Source: Brevibacillus choshinensis (GTDB lineage: Bacteria > Bacillota > Bacilli > Brevibacillales > Brevibacillaceae). Taken from it: a DNA stretch of 64,000 nucleotides. Positions within the stretch are counted from its first letter, which is position 1; each line of letters begins with the position of its first letter. The stretch lies in the NCBI RefSeq assembly GCF_016811915.1, contig NZ_CP069127.1:2765001-2829000 (forward strand). The letters are read 5' to 3'. Below are positions 1-8,325 of this stretch, piece by piece. The translations under genes were made by a program, and so were the position numbers. Below the pieces are notes generated by a model that saw only the letters and a program-made list of their open reading frames with translations, had not been told where the DNA came from and did no database searches.

Positions 1-580
1 CTTCCCGGTTACCGGAAACAGCAGCCTCGCGCTCTTGATCCTTTTCCAGCTTTTCCAAAGCCTGCTCCAAAATTTGCTCTTCCTTTTCCTGAGGCACGAC
101 GACGACGCCATCTGCATCCGCTACGATGATATCACCTGGTTGAACGCTTACACCTCCGCACGAGATTGGAACGTTGACCTCTCCCCAGCAGGCCTTGCCA
201 CTGGCAGCGACCGTCGTTCCCTTGCAGAAGACAGGGAAATCGAGCTTTTTGATTCCCGCGACGTCACGGATCACACCATCGACGACGATTCCCTTGATGC
301 CCAAGGTTTGCGCCATTCCGACGACGAAATCGCCAGCGATGGCCCGGTAGGTGTCGCCTTTTGCATCGATGACGAGGATGTCGCCTGGCTGTGCATCGCG
401 GATGGCTTGCAGGACGGTCAGATTGTCGCCGACAGGCATTTTCACGGTGAAAGCTCTACCTGCGATATGGTGCTCTTCCTGAAGCGGCTTGATGGCAGGG
501 TCGAGGTTGTTAAGGCCTTGCATCGTGTCGGAAATGCAAGTAGTGGGGACAGTTTGGAATTTTTCTACGATCGTGGACAT
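1..580 (-). CDS. RraA-like / 4-hydroxy-4-methyl-2-oxoglutarate aldolase family protein (3' end outside window)
   Basis: The first 193 residues are visible; the frame is still open at the window edge. The start is the ATG whose first base is 580, preceded by AAGGAGG at about 587-593. The family motif DGVIRD (D101, R105, D106) is present; its Arg and Asp bind substrate and metal in HMG/CHA aldolases. A second family block, GDIIVADADGVVVVP, follows near residues 160-175, and then a charged helix. Members either cleave 4-hydroxy-4-methyl-2-oxoglutarate or oxaloacetate, or act as RraA-type regulators of RNase E; in a Firmicute beside dehydrogenase genes the aldolase or decarboxylase role is more likely. 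It diverges from the dehydrogenase at 794 across 213 bases. An open frame at 35-760 on the other strand is its shadow. Confidence 0.85.
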   Translation of the reverse strand, partial: MSTIVEKFQTVPTTCISDTMQGLNNLDPAIKPLQEEHHIAGRAFTVKMPVGDNLTVLQAIRDAQPGDILVIDAKGDTYRAIAGDFVVGMAQTLGIKGIVVDGVIRDVAGIKKLDFPVFCKGTTVAASGKACWGEVNVPISCGGVSVQPGDIIVADADGVVVVPQEKEEQILEQALEKLEKDQEREAAVSGNRE

Positions 581-670
581 GAAATAGCCTCCTTTAATCA
601 GAAAAGGTCGATGATAATCCAAGTATACATGCTGTCAGAAAATCGGAAAAATGCCGAAAAGGAATTGCGA

Positions 671-700
671 GCCATAACCAATCTCATAACAAAAAGTTAT
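671..700. promoter_or_regulatory. LysR-type operator candidate in the divergent intergenic region
   Basis: The dyad ATAACAAAAAGTTAT (686-700) has 5-base arms and contains the T-N11-A pattern typical of LysR-family sites. Another ATAAC lies 12 bases upstream (674-678). It sits between the divergent aldolase and dehydrogenase genes. No LysR regulator lies beside it in this window, so the assignment rests on pattern alone. Confidence 0.4.
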
Positions 701-793
701 CTTTCCTCATTCGAAACCGATATTTCATTTCCCGTCCAAACTACCGTACATTTTTCATAACAACACACGCCAACACAGAAGGGAATGGAATAA

Positions 794-1873
794 ATGGCTA
801 CTTATCAAATCGGAGTACTAAACGGAGACGGAATCGGACCAGAGATTGTCCAAGCAACCGTAGAGGTGATTGCGGCAGCTGCCGAGTTTGCAGGAACCAC
901 TACCTTTGATTTTGTATCCTTGCCAATGGGATGGGAAGGGATCGAGAAGCATGGAGAGCCGATTCCAGCGATCACCAAAGAAAAGCTGCTGGAATGCCAC
1001 GGCTGGATCATGGGGCCGCATGATTCCTCCGCTTACCCGCCTGAGCAAAAGGAAAAGCGCAATCCGAGCGGGGAGCTGCGCCATACCTTTGATCTGTATG
1101 CCAATATTCGTCCGAGCAAGACGATGCCTGGCATCAAAAGTGTGGTAGGAGAAGCAGACCTGGTCATTTTCCGAGAAAATACGGAAGGCTTTTATCCAGA
1201 CCGAAATATGTACGCAGGACTGGGAGAGTACATGATTACGCCTGACATCGCTGTCGTAAATGGCGTATTTACCCGAAAGGCTGCCGAAAGAATTGCGCAC
1301 GCCGCTTTTCGCATGGCGATGCAGCGAAAACGCAAAGTGACCATTGTCCACAAAGCGAACGTCATTCGGCTGGGCTACGGACTTTTCCTCGATACCTGCC
1401 GCGAGGTCGCAAGGCAATATCCAGAAGTGCAAGTCGATGATTACCACATTGATGCGATGGCTGCCCATCTCGTCCGAAGAGCGAAAGACTTTGATGTGAT
1501 CGTGACGACGAACATGTTCGGCGATATTTTGTCCGATCTGGCAGGGGAGCTTGTTGGCAGTCTGGGACTGGCTCCTTCCATCAATACGAATGATCGGCAG
1601 GCGATGGCGCAAGCGGCCCATGGTTCCGCTCCTGACATTGCCGGAAAAAACATCGCGAATCCGGTAGGCGAAATGCTCTCGATGGTCATGCTGTTGGACT
1701 GGCTTGCTTCCCGTCATCAGGATCAGGAGCTGCATCGGATCGCACGGCTGGTGGAACAGTCAATCATGACGACGATCGAAGAAGGAATCTGCACCCGCGA
1801 CCTCGGAGGAGACGCAACCACCACGGAATTTACGGCCGCGATCATCAAGCGAATCGGGTCGGGAGGGAAATGA
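794..1873 (+). CDS. isocitrate/isopropylmalate/tartrate dehydrogenase family protein
   Basis: This is a 359-residue NAD(P)-dependent beta-decarboxylating dehydrogenase. The N-terminus reads GVLNGDGIGPEIV, the hallmark start of the family. FRENTEGFYPDRNMYAG near residue 125 is the substrate and hinge block, and TTNMFGDILSDLAGELVGSLG near residue 240 carries the Mg-binding aspartates. AAHGSAPDIAGKNIANPVG follows near residue 275. The presence of ENTEG, together with its neighbours, points to a tartrate- or malate-type hydroxyacid rather than leucine synthesis, since no leuA, leuC or leuD is nearby. It is the first gene of a co-directional set and its stop abuts the next start. Exact substrate unknown. 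Confidence 0.85.
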   Translation: MATYQIGVLNGDGIGPEIVQATVEVIAAAAEFAGTTTFDFVSLPMGWEGIEKHGEPIPAITKEKLLECHGWIMGPHDSSAYPPEQKEKRNPSGELRHTFDLYANIRPSKTMPGIKSVVGEADLVIFRENTEGFYPDRNMYAGLGEYMITPDIAVVNGVFTRKAAERIAHAAFRMAMQRKRKVTIVHKANVIRLGYGLFLDTCREVARQYPEVQVDDYHIDAMAAHLVRRAKDFDVIVTTNMFGDILSDLAGELVGSLGLAPSINTNDRQAMAQAAHGSAPDIAGKNIANPVGEMLSMVMLLDWLASRHQDQELHRIARLVEQSIMTTIEEGICTRDLGGDATTTEFTAAIIKRIGSGGK

Positions 1874-2539
1874 ATGGCGACGACACCTATCCGTATTGGC
1901 CTGATACACGCCACGATGAATTCGGTGCAGCCGATCCATGCCGCCTTTCGTGAGCAAGCTCCGCATGTGACTCTGCTGAACTTCATGGATGAGGGATTGA
2001 TTTTTGAGCTAAACGAAACGGGTGTCATTACACCTGCGATGATACGGCGGCTGATTGCATTGATCGAGCGAGCTGAAGAAAGCGGGGTAGATGGAATTTT
2101 ACTGACCTGTTCGTCTTTTTCTCCGTACGTTACCCAAATCAAAAAGCTGTTTTCTACTCCGGTCGTGAGTGCGGATACCAGCATGCTTGAGTATTCCGTC
2201 GAAGTGGCTGAACGGATAGGAGTGATCGCGACGGTAGGCACTGCAGGACCCATCACGACTCAGCAGCTGAAAGAGATTGCCGCTTTGCGAGGCAAGTCCA
2301 TTGAGGTTCAGACGGTAGTAATTACGGATGCGTTTTTCGCCCTGCAAAATGGCGATGTGGCCACGCATGATGGACGGATTCATCAAAAAATCGAAGAGCT
2401 GTCTGAAAGCTGCGATGTGATCCTGCTGGCGCAAATGTCGATGGCCCGAGCTTTGCGCACGATCAACAAGGAAATGAAAAAGCCGGTGCTCACCAGCCCG
2501 GAAATAAGCATCCGCACCATCTTGAATTTGCTGGCCTAG
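1874..2539 (+). CDS. aspartate/glutamate (hydantoin) racemase family protein
   Basis: A 221-residue protein of the Asp/Glu/hydantoin racemase superfamily. A catalytic-type cysteine stands in LLTCSSFSPYV near residue 78, followed by SADTSMLEYSVEVAERIGVI, a conserved block of the family. In the second half, where two-cysteine racemases have another Cys, this protein has LLAQMSMARAL, so it may be a one-base or non-racemase member such as a decarboxylase relative. The start follows the upstream stop directly, implying translational coupling. It probably handles a hydroxy- or amino-dicarboxylate in the same pathway as its neighbours. Confidence 0.75.
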   Translation: MATTPIRIGLIHATMNSVQPIHAAFREQAPHVTLLNFMDEGLIFELNETGVITPAMIRRLIALIERAEESGVDGILLTCSSFSPYVTQIKKLFSTPVVSADTSMLEYSVEVAERIGVIATVGTAGPITTQQLKEIAALRGKSIEVQTVVITDAFFALQNGDVATHDGRIHQKIEELSESCDVILLAQMSMARALRTINKEMKKPVLTSPEISIRTILNLLA

Positions 2540-2569
2540 CAGCTATTCGGTTGAAAAGGGGGCATTGCC

Positions 2570-3628
2570 TTGCCACAGGATTTGTATCAAGCCGAAGATC
2601 TTGTCCAGTTCGCGACGAATTTATTCGTGGGCGGGGGCTTGCGTCAAAAGGATGCACAGGTAATTGCTGAGGATTTGGTTGCAGCCAATTTACGAGGAAT
2701 CGATTCTCACGGCATTTCCCGCGTTCCGATGTATTTGGAGCGGATACGACGAGGTGTCGTCAATCCGCAGCCAAACATAACCGTGAAGCAAATCACATCA
2801 GCCGTTTCTGCAGTAGATGGAGACGATGGAATGGGGTTCCTCGCCGGTCATCGGGCGATGGAGGAGGCCATCTCATTAGCGGAAAAGAGTGGGATTGGCC
2901 TCGTAGGGGTTCGCCGCAGCACGCATTATGGAATGGCTGCCCTCTACGTTCTGCAGGCAATTTCTTCTGGCTATATCGGGCTTGCGTACACGAACTCCTC
3001 ACCCGCTCTGCCGGTGTGGGGAGGGCGTACCCCCTTTCTGGGAGCCAGTCCTTTTGCGGCGGGTGTACCGAGCGGCAATCAGCCTCCGTATGTCCTGGAT
3101 ATGGCCATGACGGTGATTGCCAGAGGAAAGATTAGGCTGGCAGCCACTCACAATGAGCCGATCCCACAAGGTCTGGCGCTGGATGCGGAAGGAGCACCGA
3201 CGACAGATGCCAAGAAAGCATTTGAAGGGGTCTGTCTGCCCTTCGGTGGCCCTAAAGGGGCGGCGATCGCCATGCTGATGGATGTGCTATCTGGTGTATT
3301 GACGGGCGCGAATTATGGAGGAGAGGTAAAGAGCCTTTACTTCGACCACACAGAACCGCAGAATGTCGGCCATCTGTTTTTTGCCATCAGACCGGATCTG
3401 TTTCTCACAAAGGACGAGTTTGCCGAGCGCATGGACACCTTCGTCACGAGGGCCAAATCATCTCCGCTTGCCAAAGGGTTCGATGAGATCCTGATTCCTG
3501 GAGAGCCTGAAGAGCGCACGGCAGCGAAGCGTCGTGAAGAGGGGATCCCGGTGTCTCATACCGTCATCCAGTCACTGCGAGAAGAGGCAGCCAGGCTCGG
3601 CGTAGATCTACCCGACAGCATGACCTGA
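2570..3628 (+). CDS. Ldh_2 family malate/L-lactate/ureidoglycolate-type dehydrogenase
   Basis: A 352-residue NAD(P)-dependent 2-hydroxyacid dehydrogenase of the Ldh_2 (MDH2) fold. The start is TTG at 2570, preceded by AAAAGGGGG at about 2554-2562. The catalytic histidine is in RGIDSHGISRVPMY near residue 48. THYGMAALYV, the proline-rich GVPSGNQPPYVLDMAMT and FGGPKGAAIAMLMDVLSG are family blocks. Substrates in this family include malate, L-lactate, sulfolactate and ureidoglycolate; the sequence alone does not choose. It is the third enzyme of the 794-4911 set. Confidence 0.85.
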   Translation: MPQDLYQAEDLVQFATNLFVGGGLRQKDAQVIAEDLVAANLRGIDSHGISRVPMYLERIRRGVVNPQPNITVKQITSAVSAVDGDDGMGFLAGHRAMEEAISLAEKSGIGLVGVRRSTHYGMAALYVLQAISSGYIGLAYTNSSPALPVWGGRTPFLGASPFAAGVPSGNQPPYVLDMAMTVIARGKIRLAATHNEPIPQGLALDAEGAPTTDAKKAFEGVCLPFGGPKGAAIAMLMDVLSGVLTGANYGGEVKSLYFDHTEPQNVGHLFFAIRPDLFLTKDEFAERMDTFVTRAKSSPLAKGFDEILIPGEPEERTAAKRREEGIPVSHTVIQSLREEAARLGVDLPDSMT

Positions 3629-3750
3629 CTGGGAGCGTGTGAGCATTCGCGTTTTCAATAACTGTGATAAAGATTTACAATTTCTGTTTCTATTCGAATT
3701 TACCTACAATGAAGCGATACAAATAGAGAGAAAAACTAGGTGGTTCTGGC

Positions 3751-4911
3751 ATGATCCTTCGCAATGTCCTTTTCATCACATTCGGGTTTCAAATCATGAT
3801 TTTCGCTACGAGGCCGATAATGACACTGTACGCATCCCATCTGGGGGCGGACACCTTTCAAATCGGAATCCTCGCAGCGACTTTTGCATTTTTTCCCTTG
3901 CTGTTTGCGATCCATGCGGGAAAGATCGCCGATTACTTCGGGGATCGGATGCCGCTCTTTTTCTCCAACATGAGCTGTGCGCTCGGGCTCACGCTCCCTT
4001 TTCTGTTCCCGACGCTCTGGTCGCTGTTCGTCTCGCAGGCGATCGTCGGAATCTCGCACGTGTTCATTAATGTCTGCATGCAAAATGTCTTGGGGAAAGC
4101 CGCCACGAAGGAAAATCGCGACCATTATTTCAGCGTGTTCAGTACGGTGGTTGCCTTGGTGAGCTTTATTGGTCCCGTCCTCGGAGGATATATGTCCGAG
4201 CACGTCTCCTATGCATCCGTGTTCATGGTTGCTGTCGCCATCAGCGTGATTCCGATCGGCTGCTCTTTGCTGATCCCTGCTCTCGTCGGGCAAAAAAAAG
4301 AAAAAGCGGGGGAAGATACGGGGAATACCTTTGCATTGCTGAAGATCCCGCTGCTGCGCAAGGCATTGGCGACCAGTGCCCTGGTGTTGTACTCCCGCGA
4401 TATTTTCGTCGCGTACTTTCCGTTGTATGCAAGCCACCTCGGCATATCCGACTCCAGCATCGGGTGGATCATCGCAATTCAAGGCTTGGCGATGGTGCCT
4501 GTCCGCCTCTTCCTCGCCAAGCTGGCAGATGTGGCAGGGCGAGACAAGGTACTGCTATTCTCCATTATCACGGCCGGCATATCGTTCATCCTCATTCCCT
4601 TTGTAAGCAACGCGTGGATGCTGCTCGTCTTGAGTGCCATCATGGGGGTTGGATTGGGGTGTGGACAGCCGTTGTCGATGACGACGACGTACAATGCCTC
4701 ACCAAAGACGCGAACAGGCGAAGTGCTGGGACTCCGCCTGGCATCCAATCGTCTCTCGCAGCTGATCGCTCCGCTGTTTTTCGGAGTAGTCGGAAGCTGG
4801 GGAGGATTGGTAACGGTATTTTATATCAGCGGTGCGTTTTTGCTGGGGGGAGCCTTTTTAACGAAGGAAAAGACCCGCCCCGCAAAAGAGAATGTGACGG
4901 TAGGGCATTAA
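3751..4911 (+). CDS. MFS transporter
   Basis: A 386-residue major facilitator with about 12 hydrophobic segments. The motif GKIADYFGDRMPLF near residue 66 is the loop 2-3 signature (G-x-x-x-D-x-x-G-x-R), and the second half repeats it as AKLADVAGRDKVLL. It lies 122 bases after the dehydrogenase, with TACAAT at 3705-3710 as a possible own -10 box. It is probably the importer or exporter for the hydroxyacid handled by the preceding enzymes. It converges on the next gene with only 5 bases between the two stops and no terminator visible between them. Confidence 0.85.
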   Translation: MILRNVLFITFGFQIMIFATRPIMTLYASHLGADTFQIGILAATFAFFPLLFAIHAGKIADYFGDRMPLFFSNMSCALGLTLPFLFPTLWSLFVSQAIVGISHVFINVCMQNVLGKAATKENRDHYFSVFSTVVALVSFIGPVLGGYMSEHVSYASVFMVAVAISVIPIGCSLLIPALVGQKKEKAGEDTGNTFALLKIPLLRKALATSALVLYSRDIFVAYFPLYASHLGISDSSIGWIIAIQGLAMVPVRLFLAKLADVAGRDKVLLFSIITAGISFILIPFVSNAWMLLVLSAIMGVGLGCGQPLSMTTTYNASPKTRTGEVLGLRLASNRLSQLIAPLFFGVVGSWGGLVTVFYISGAFLLGGAFLTKEKTRPAKENVTVGH

Positions 4912-4916
4912 TGGAA

Positions 4917-6485
4917 TCACATCGTTTCAGGATACGGAAACAGATCTGCAATCCGAACCGTTTGACCGCTTTCGTTTGTAAATACGACGTGTTCTCGGCG
5001 AAAATGGCGGGGGCTATCCAAGCCGCAAGCTGCAGCCAACGAGTACAGTCCCTCCCGTAACTGAAGAATGTAGTTCATGACGCGCCACTGCTTCTCTTCA
5101 GGCGCTAATGCCTTTTGATATCTGGAGTCGGTGGTGGTAATTCCGGTCGGGCATTTTCCTGTATGGCACTGCAAGGCCATGATGCACCCATTGGCCATCA
5201 TGAAGCCGCGTGCGGAGTTGACGAGATCTGCGCCAAGCGCCAGTGCAATCGCCACTTTGTCAGGAGTGACGAGCTTGCCGGAAGCGAAAATTTTCATGCG
5301 GTCGCGCACGCCGTATCGTCTCGCCATGTCATCGAGAATAAGAAGCGCGGGGTAGAGGGGGAGACCCATTCCATCGGCCATTGCTTTGAAGGTTGCGCCG
5401 GAGCCCCCCTCGGAACCGTCAACGGTAATGAAATCAGGGAAGATATTCAAGGTAAGCATGGCCCCGAAAAACGGTTCGAGCCGCTGCGGATCACCCACCA
5501 CGATTTTTACGCCAACCGGTTTGCCGCCAGCTTCCTGCAATTCCGCGATAAAACGAAGCGCTTCCTCGGGGCTGGTAAGAAATTCGAACCGGTTTGGCGA
5601 ATTGACGGTTTTGCCTACCGGTACGAGACGTGCTGCCGCGACTTTTTCCGTGACCTTCGTGCCCTCGAGGTGTCCGCCGCGTATTTTGGCACCCTGATGA
5701 AATTTGAGCTCGAATGCCTTGATTTGCGGGTGCTCAGCTTTACGCTTATATTCTTCGATGGAAAAACGACCGGTATCATCCCGAAAGCCGAACAGTCCTG
5801 GTCCGATTTGCGAGATAATGTCGACGCCCGTATCCAGATGCACTTGGGCTACTCCGCCTTCGCCTGTATTGATCCAGGAACCACCCGCCATTTTTGCCCC
5901 AGTCCCCGTCGATTGAATGTAGTTTTCTCCCACCGCACCGAAGGAAGTGGCGGATGCTCCGAACATTCCTTTGAGTCTCCATGGTTGTCTGCGATTTTCA
6001 CCTACCACAATCACATCATCATCGTGGAGCAGCCATGGCTTGATTTGCTCTTCAATGAACTTCTCTTTCCTCGTAAAGAGGCCTTCATCGGTAATCACGT
6101 ATTTCTTCCCTGTGACTGTTCGATCATTATCTACCTTTAACTCGCTCGTCAATTTCGGGAACATGGCATTGGAAAGATAAAAGCCGGGCTTCTCGTAATC
6201 GCGTCTCCCGCCAAAGGAGATGAGATCGGTCCGATATTTGGCCGCGTAGACGAGCCCGACAAAATCAGCCCGGGAAAATGGCTTTCCTTCCGTGTCGCTA
6301 TCAAACCAATATTGGCGAAACTCCGGCCCCAGCTTTTCTAAAAAGTAGCGCAGCCACCCGAGATAGGGATGGGAGCGAATGATGGAATGCTTGGGGCGTT
6401 TGGATAGACGATATAGGTAGGCTAAGAAAAGCGGCGGCACAACAAGAATAATCAGGAGCAATACGAGCAGAAATATCTGGAGCAT
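4917..6485 (-). CDS. FMN-binding glutamate synthase family protein, membrane-anchored stand-alone domain
   Basis: A 522-residue protein whose first 22 residues form a leucine-rich membrane anchor, followed by the FMN-binding (beta/alpha) barrel seen at the centre of glutamate synthase large subunits. VTVDGSEGGSGATF near residue 360 is the FMN/phosphate block. GCIMALQCHTGKCPTGITT has the C-x5-C-x4-C spacing of the GltB 3Fe-4S cluster. No amidotransferase or C-terminal beta-helix domain is present, so it cannot use glutamine on its own. The start is set by AGGAGG nine bases before the ATG at 6485; a longer frame to 6509 lacks such a site. Such proteins are common in bacilli and their reaction is unsettled. 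Confidence 0.85.
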   Translation of the reverse strand: MLQIFLLVLLLIILVVPPLFLAYLYRLSKRPKHSIIRSHPYLGWLRYFLEKLGPEFRQYWFDSDTEGKPFSRADFVGLVYAAKYRTDLISFGGRRDYEKPGFYLSNAMFPKLTSELKVDNDRTVTGKKYVITDEGLFTRKEKFIEEQIKPWLLHDDDVIVVGENRRQPWRLKGMFGASATSFGAVGENYIQSTGTGAKMAGGSWINTGEGGVAQVHLDTGVDIISQIGPGLFGFRDDTGRFSIEEYKRKAEHPQIKAFELKFHQGAKIRGGHLEGTKVTEKVAAARLVPVGKTVNSPNRFEFLTSPEEALRFIAELQEAGGKPVGVKIVVGDPQRLEPFFGAMLTLNIFPDFITVDGSEGGSGATFKAMADGMGLPLYPALLILDDMARRYGVRDRMKIFASGKLVTPDKVAIALALGADLVNSARGFMMANGCIMALQCHTGKCPTGITTTDSRYQKALAPEEKQWRVMNYILQLREGLYSLAAACGLDSPRHFRREHVVFTNESGQTVRIADLFPYPETM

Positions 6486-6604
6486 ACAGCTTACCCTCCT
6501 ATCACACATGGTTCATTAGGCAAAAGAATGCCTGCATAGCTTCCCACAAAACACCAATGGCGATTCTACAACTCGCATATAGGCAAATAGGATCACTCTC
6601 TTTT

Positions 6605-6613
6605 TGCTATAAT
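6605..6613 (+). promoter_or_regulatory. extended -10 promoter
   Basis: TGCTATAAT gives a perfect -10 with the TGn extension, 39 bases before the start of the SgcJ-like gene. No good -35 is visible at 17 bases. Confidence 0.55.
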
Positions 6614-6651
6614 GGGAAAAAGTCAATTTGTGAGCAAGGAGGGAATGAGGC

Positions 6652-7125
6652 ATGGAAGCGTCAACATTGGGACATGATTCCAGTTCGCCAGAGGAAATAG
6701 AGGTTCGATCGCTTTATGCGGGACTTATCAAGGGCTGGAATGAACGAAATGCCAAGGGAATGGCTGAACCATTCGCAGCCGATGGCTCCTTGGTTGGATT
6801 TGATGGGAGCCAGATCGCGGGGCGGGTTCAGATCGAAGAGCATCTGACGCCGATTTTTGCCAGTCATCCGACAGCGCCCTATGTGACGATTGTGCGCTCT
6901 GTGCGGATGATGGGGACGGATGCAGCGGTATTGCAAGCGATAGCAGGAATGGTTCCGCCAGGGAAAGGTGATATCGAGCCAGGACTGAATGCCGTCCAGA
7001 CCCTCGTGGCTGAAAAACAGGCTGGCGCGTGGCAAGTCGTACATTTTCAAACGACCCCTGCACAATTCCACGGAAGACCGGAATTGGTAGAAGAAATGAC
7101 CACAGAGCTGCGAGCGTTACTGTAA
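6652..7125 (+). CDS. SgcJ/EcaC (SnoaL/DUF4440-like) family protein
   Basis: A 157-residue single-domain protein of the NTF2-like superfamily. The core includes YAGLIKGWNERNAKGMAEPF near residue 25, then ADGSLVGFDGSQIAGRVQI, and the terminal strand WQVVHFQTTPAQFHGRPE. These match the SgcJ/EcaC group, whose members are called oxidoreductases by name only; most have no proven activity. GGAGGGAATGAGGC precedes the ATG. It stands alone or with the DUF2277 gene 42 bases downstream. Confidence 0.75.
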   Translation: MEASTLGHDSSSPEEIEVRSLYAGLIKGWNERNAKGMAEPFAADGSLVGFDGSQIAGRVQIEEHLTPIFASHPTAPYVTIVRSVRMMGTDAAVLQAIAGMVPPGKGDIEPGLNAVQTLVAEKQAGAWQVVHFQTTPAQFHGRPELVEEMTTELRALL

Positions 7126-7167
7126 CGTACGCCTCATTACGAATAAAATAAGCAAAAGGAGATTGCC

Positions 7168-7446
7168 ATGTGCAGAAATATTAAAACCTTATTCAACTTC
7201 GATCCGTCCGCCACAGAAGATGAGATCCATGCCGCCGCGCTTCAATTCGTGCGCAAGCTTTCGGGGTACAATACCCCGTCCAAAGCAAACGAAGCTGCAT
7301 TCAACCAAGCGGTTCAAGAGGTGGCACAGGTTGCCCAAAAATTGCTCGATTCGCTGGTCTCAAATGCCGAGCCGCGCAACCGGGAGACGGAGATCGAACG
7401 TGCTCGCGCAAGAAATGCCAAACGGTTTGGAACAAGCACAGAGTGA
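7168..7446 (+). CDS. DUF2277 family protein
   Basis: A 92-residue soluble protein starting MCRNIKTLFNFDPSAT, with the invariant Cys2-Arg3-Asn4 of DUF2277. ALQFVRKLSGYNTPS and LLDSLVSNAEPRNRE are further family blocks. AAAAGGAG precedes the start. The function of this family is unknown; it is widespread in actinobacteria and some bacilli. Length is normal for the family. Confidence 0.85.
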   Translation: MCRNIKTLFNFDPSATEDEIHAAALQFVRKLSGYNTPSKANEAAFNQAVQEVAQVAQKLLDSLVSNAEPRNRETEIERARARNAKRFGTSTE

Positions 7447-7461
7447 CGATGCCAGATCTTG

Positions 7462-7470
7462 TGCTATAAT
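7462..7470 (+). promoter_or_regulatory. extended -10 promoter of the TetR gene
   Basis: TGCTATAAT lies 17 bases before the ATG at 7488. A transcript starting near 7477 would have an unusually short leader that still contains GGTGAAG, a usable ribosome site. Confidence 0.45.
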
Positions 7471-7487
7471 GACTACGGGTGAAGATA

Positions 7488-8138
7488 ATGAGCGAAAAAT
7501 CGATCAGAGAACGAATCATTGAAACGTCCATGCGCTTATTCGAAGCGAATGGCTACCACAAGGTGACCGTCGACCAAATCGTCAAGGAAAGCGGTACGTC
7601 CAAGGGTGGTTTTTATCACAACTTTAAATCAAAGGATGAATTGCTCTACATCATCCATGATCAGTTCATTTCGTATGTACTGGAAAAAGCGGAGGAAGCT
7701 TATGAGCAGTGGGGGACGCCTACGGAAAGGCTCCAAGCTATCGTAAAATCCTTCGTGAAGATGATCGATCTGTACCGGTCGCAGGTGACGATCTTTTATC
7801 AGGAAAGCTTGTTCCTGGCTCCTGAATACTTCAAGGATATTGAAATCAAGCGGGACCGCTACAAAAAAATGATGTTTACGGTTGTGCAGGAAGGGATCCA
7901 CTCTGGAGAATTTCGCCCAGAACTTCCGGTTCCCATCGTGTCCATGGCCATTTTCGGGATGGTCAACTGGATTTACAAATGGTATCAAACATCGGGAACG
8001 TACTCCATCGATCAGATCGCTGACATTTATGCAGATATGGTGCTGCACTCGGTGTTAAAATCGGAAGCGATGGAAAATCCGGATTTCAACCGGTTCTTTT
8101 TGCAATCCTCAGATTTCCCCCTAAAGCCCTTTTCCTAA
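7488..8138 (+). CDS. TetR/AcrR family transcriptional regulator
   Basis: A 216-residue repressor-type regulator. The N-terminal helix-turn-helix spans about residues 8-55 and includes the recognition part SGTSKGGFYHNFKSKDELL. The C-terminal all-helical domain should bind an acyl-CoA or similar ligand. ATG 7488 is chosen because GGGTGA at 7477-7482 has good spacing to it; an in-frame GTG at 7479 is possible. It lies directly upstream of three near-identical palindromes and the propionyl-CoA operon, so it is the obvious candidate to bind them and to sense a propionate-pathway intermediate. That link is inferred. Confidence 0.85.
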   Translation: MSEKSIRERIIETSMRLFEANGYHKVTVDQIVKESGTSKGGFYHNFKSKDELLYIIHDQFISYVLEKAEEAYEQWGTPTERLQAIVKSFVKMIDLYRSQVTIFYQESLFLAPEYFKDIEIKRDRYKKMMFTVVQEGIHSGEFRPELPVPIVSMAIFGMVNWIYKWYQTSGTYSIDQIADIYADMVLHSVLKSEAMENPDFNRFFLQSSDFPLKPFS

Positions 8139-8224
8139 TGGAGAAGAAGGAAATAAGTATGGTCAACTCGATACGCTCTCGTTGTATGTGGGCTTGTGCA
8201 ACGAGTTTAAAAAAAGTTCAGACA

Positions 8225-8240
8225 GACCAACCAGTTGGTC
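8225..8240. promoter_or_regulatory. TetR-type operator O1
   Basis: GACCAACCAGTTGGTC is a palindrome that extends as a perfect inverted repeat with a 2-base centre from 8222 to 8243. It covers the -35 zone of the promoter whose -10 is at 8264-8269. Confidence 0.75.
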
Positions 8241-8260
8241 TGTACTATTATTCAGAAACT

Positions 8261-8269
8261 TGCTATACT
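8261..8269 (+). promoter_or_regulatory. extended -10 promoter of the propionyl-CoA operon
   Basis: TGCTATACT sits between operators O1 and O2 and predicts transcription from about 8276, inside O2. TGTACT at 8241-8246 is a poor -35 at 17 bases. Bound repressor at O1 and O2 would block polymerase. Confidence 0.55.
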
Positions 8270-8277
8270 GGATCAAA

Positions 8278-8293
8278 GACCAACTAGTCGGTC
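8278..8293. promoter_or_regulatory. TetR-type operator O2
   Basis: GACCAACTAGTCGGTC differs from O1 at 2 of 16 positions. Its centre is 53 bases from the O1 centre, close to five helical turns. Confidence 0.75.
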
Positions 8294-8309
8294 CAGTTTA
8301 AGGTAATCA

Positions 8310-8325
8310 GACCAACTGGTCGGTT
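8310..8325. promoter_or_regulatory. TetR-type operator O3
   Basis: GACCAACTGGTCGGTT is flanked by GGTAATCA (8302-8309) and its exact complement TGATTACC (8326-8333), making a 32-base dyad. Its centre is 32 bases from O2, about three helical turns. It lies in the leader of the operon mRNA. Confidence 0.7.

Noticed and set aside
35..760. Long open frame on the plus strand (241 codons)
   Set aside because: It is antisense to the RraA-like gene, which has a clear start, ribosome site and family motifs.
818..1735. 305-codon open frame on the minus strand
   Set aside because: Shadow of the isopropylmalate-type dehydrogenase; no motif and no ribosome site.
3740..3760. TGGCATGATCCTTCGCAA resembling a sigma-54 promoter
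   Set aside because: The -12 element lacks GC at the required distance and the element overlaps the MFS start codon.
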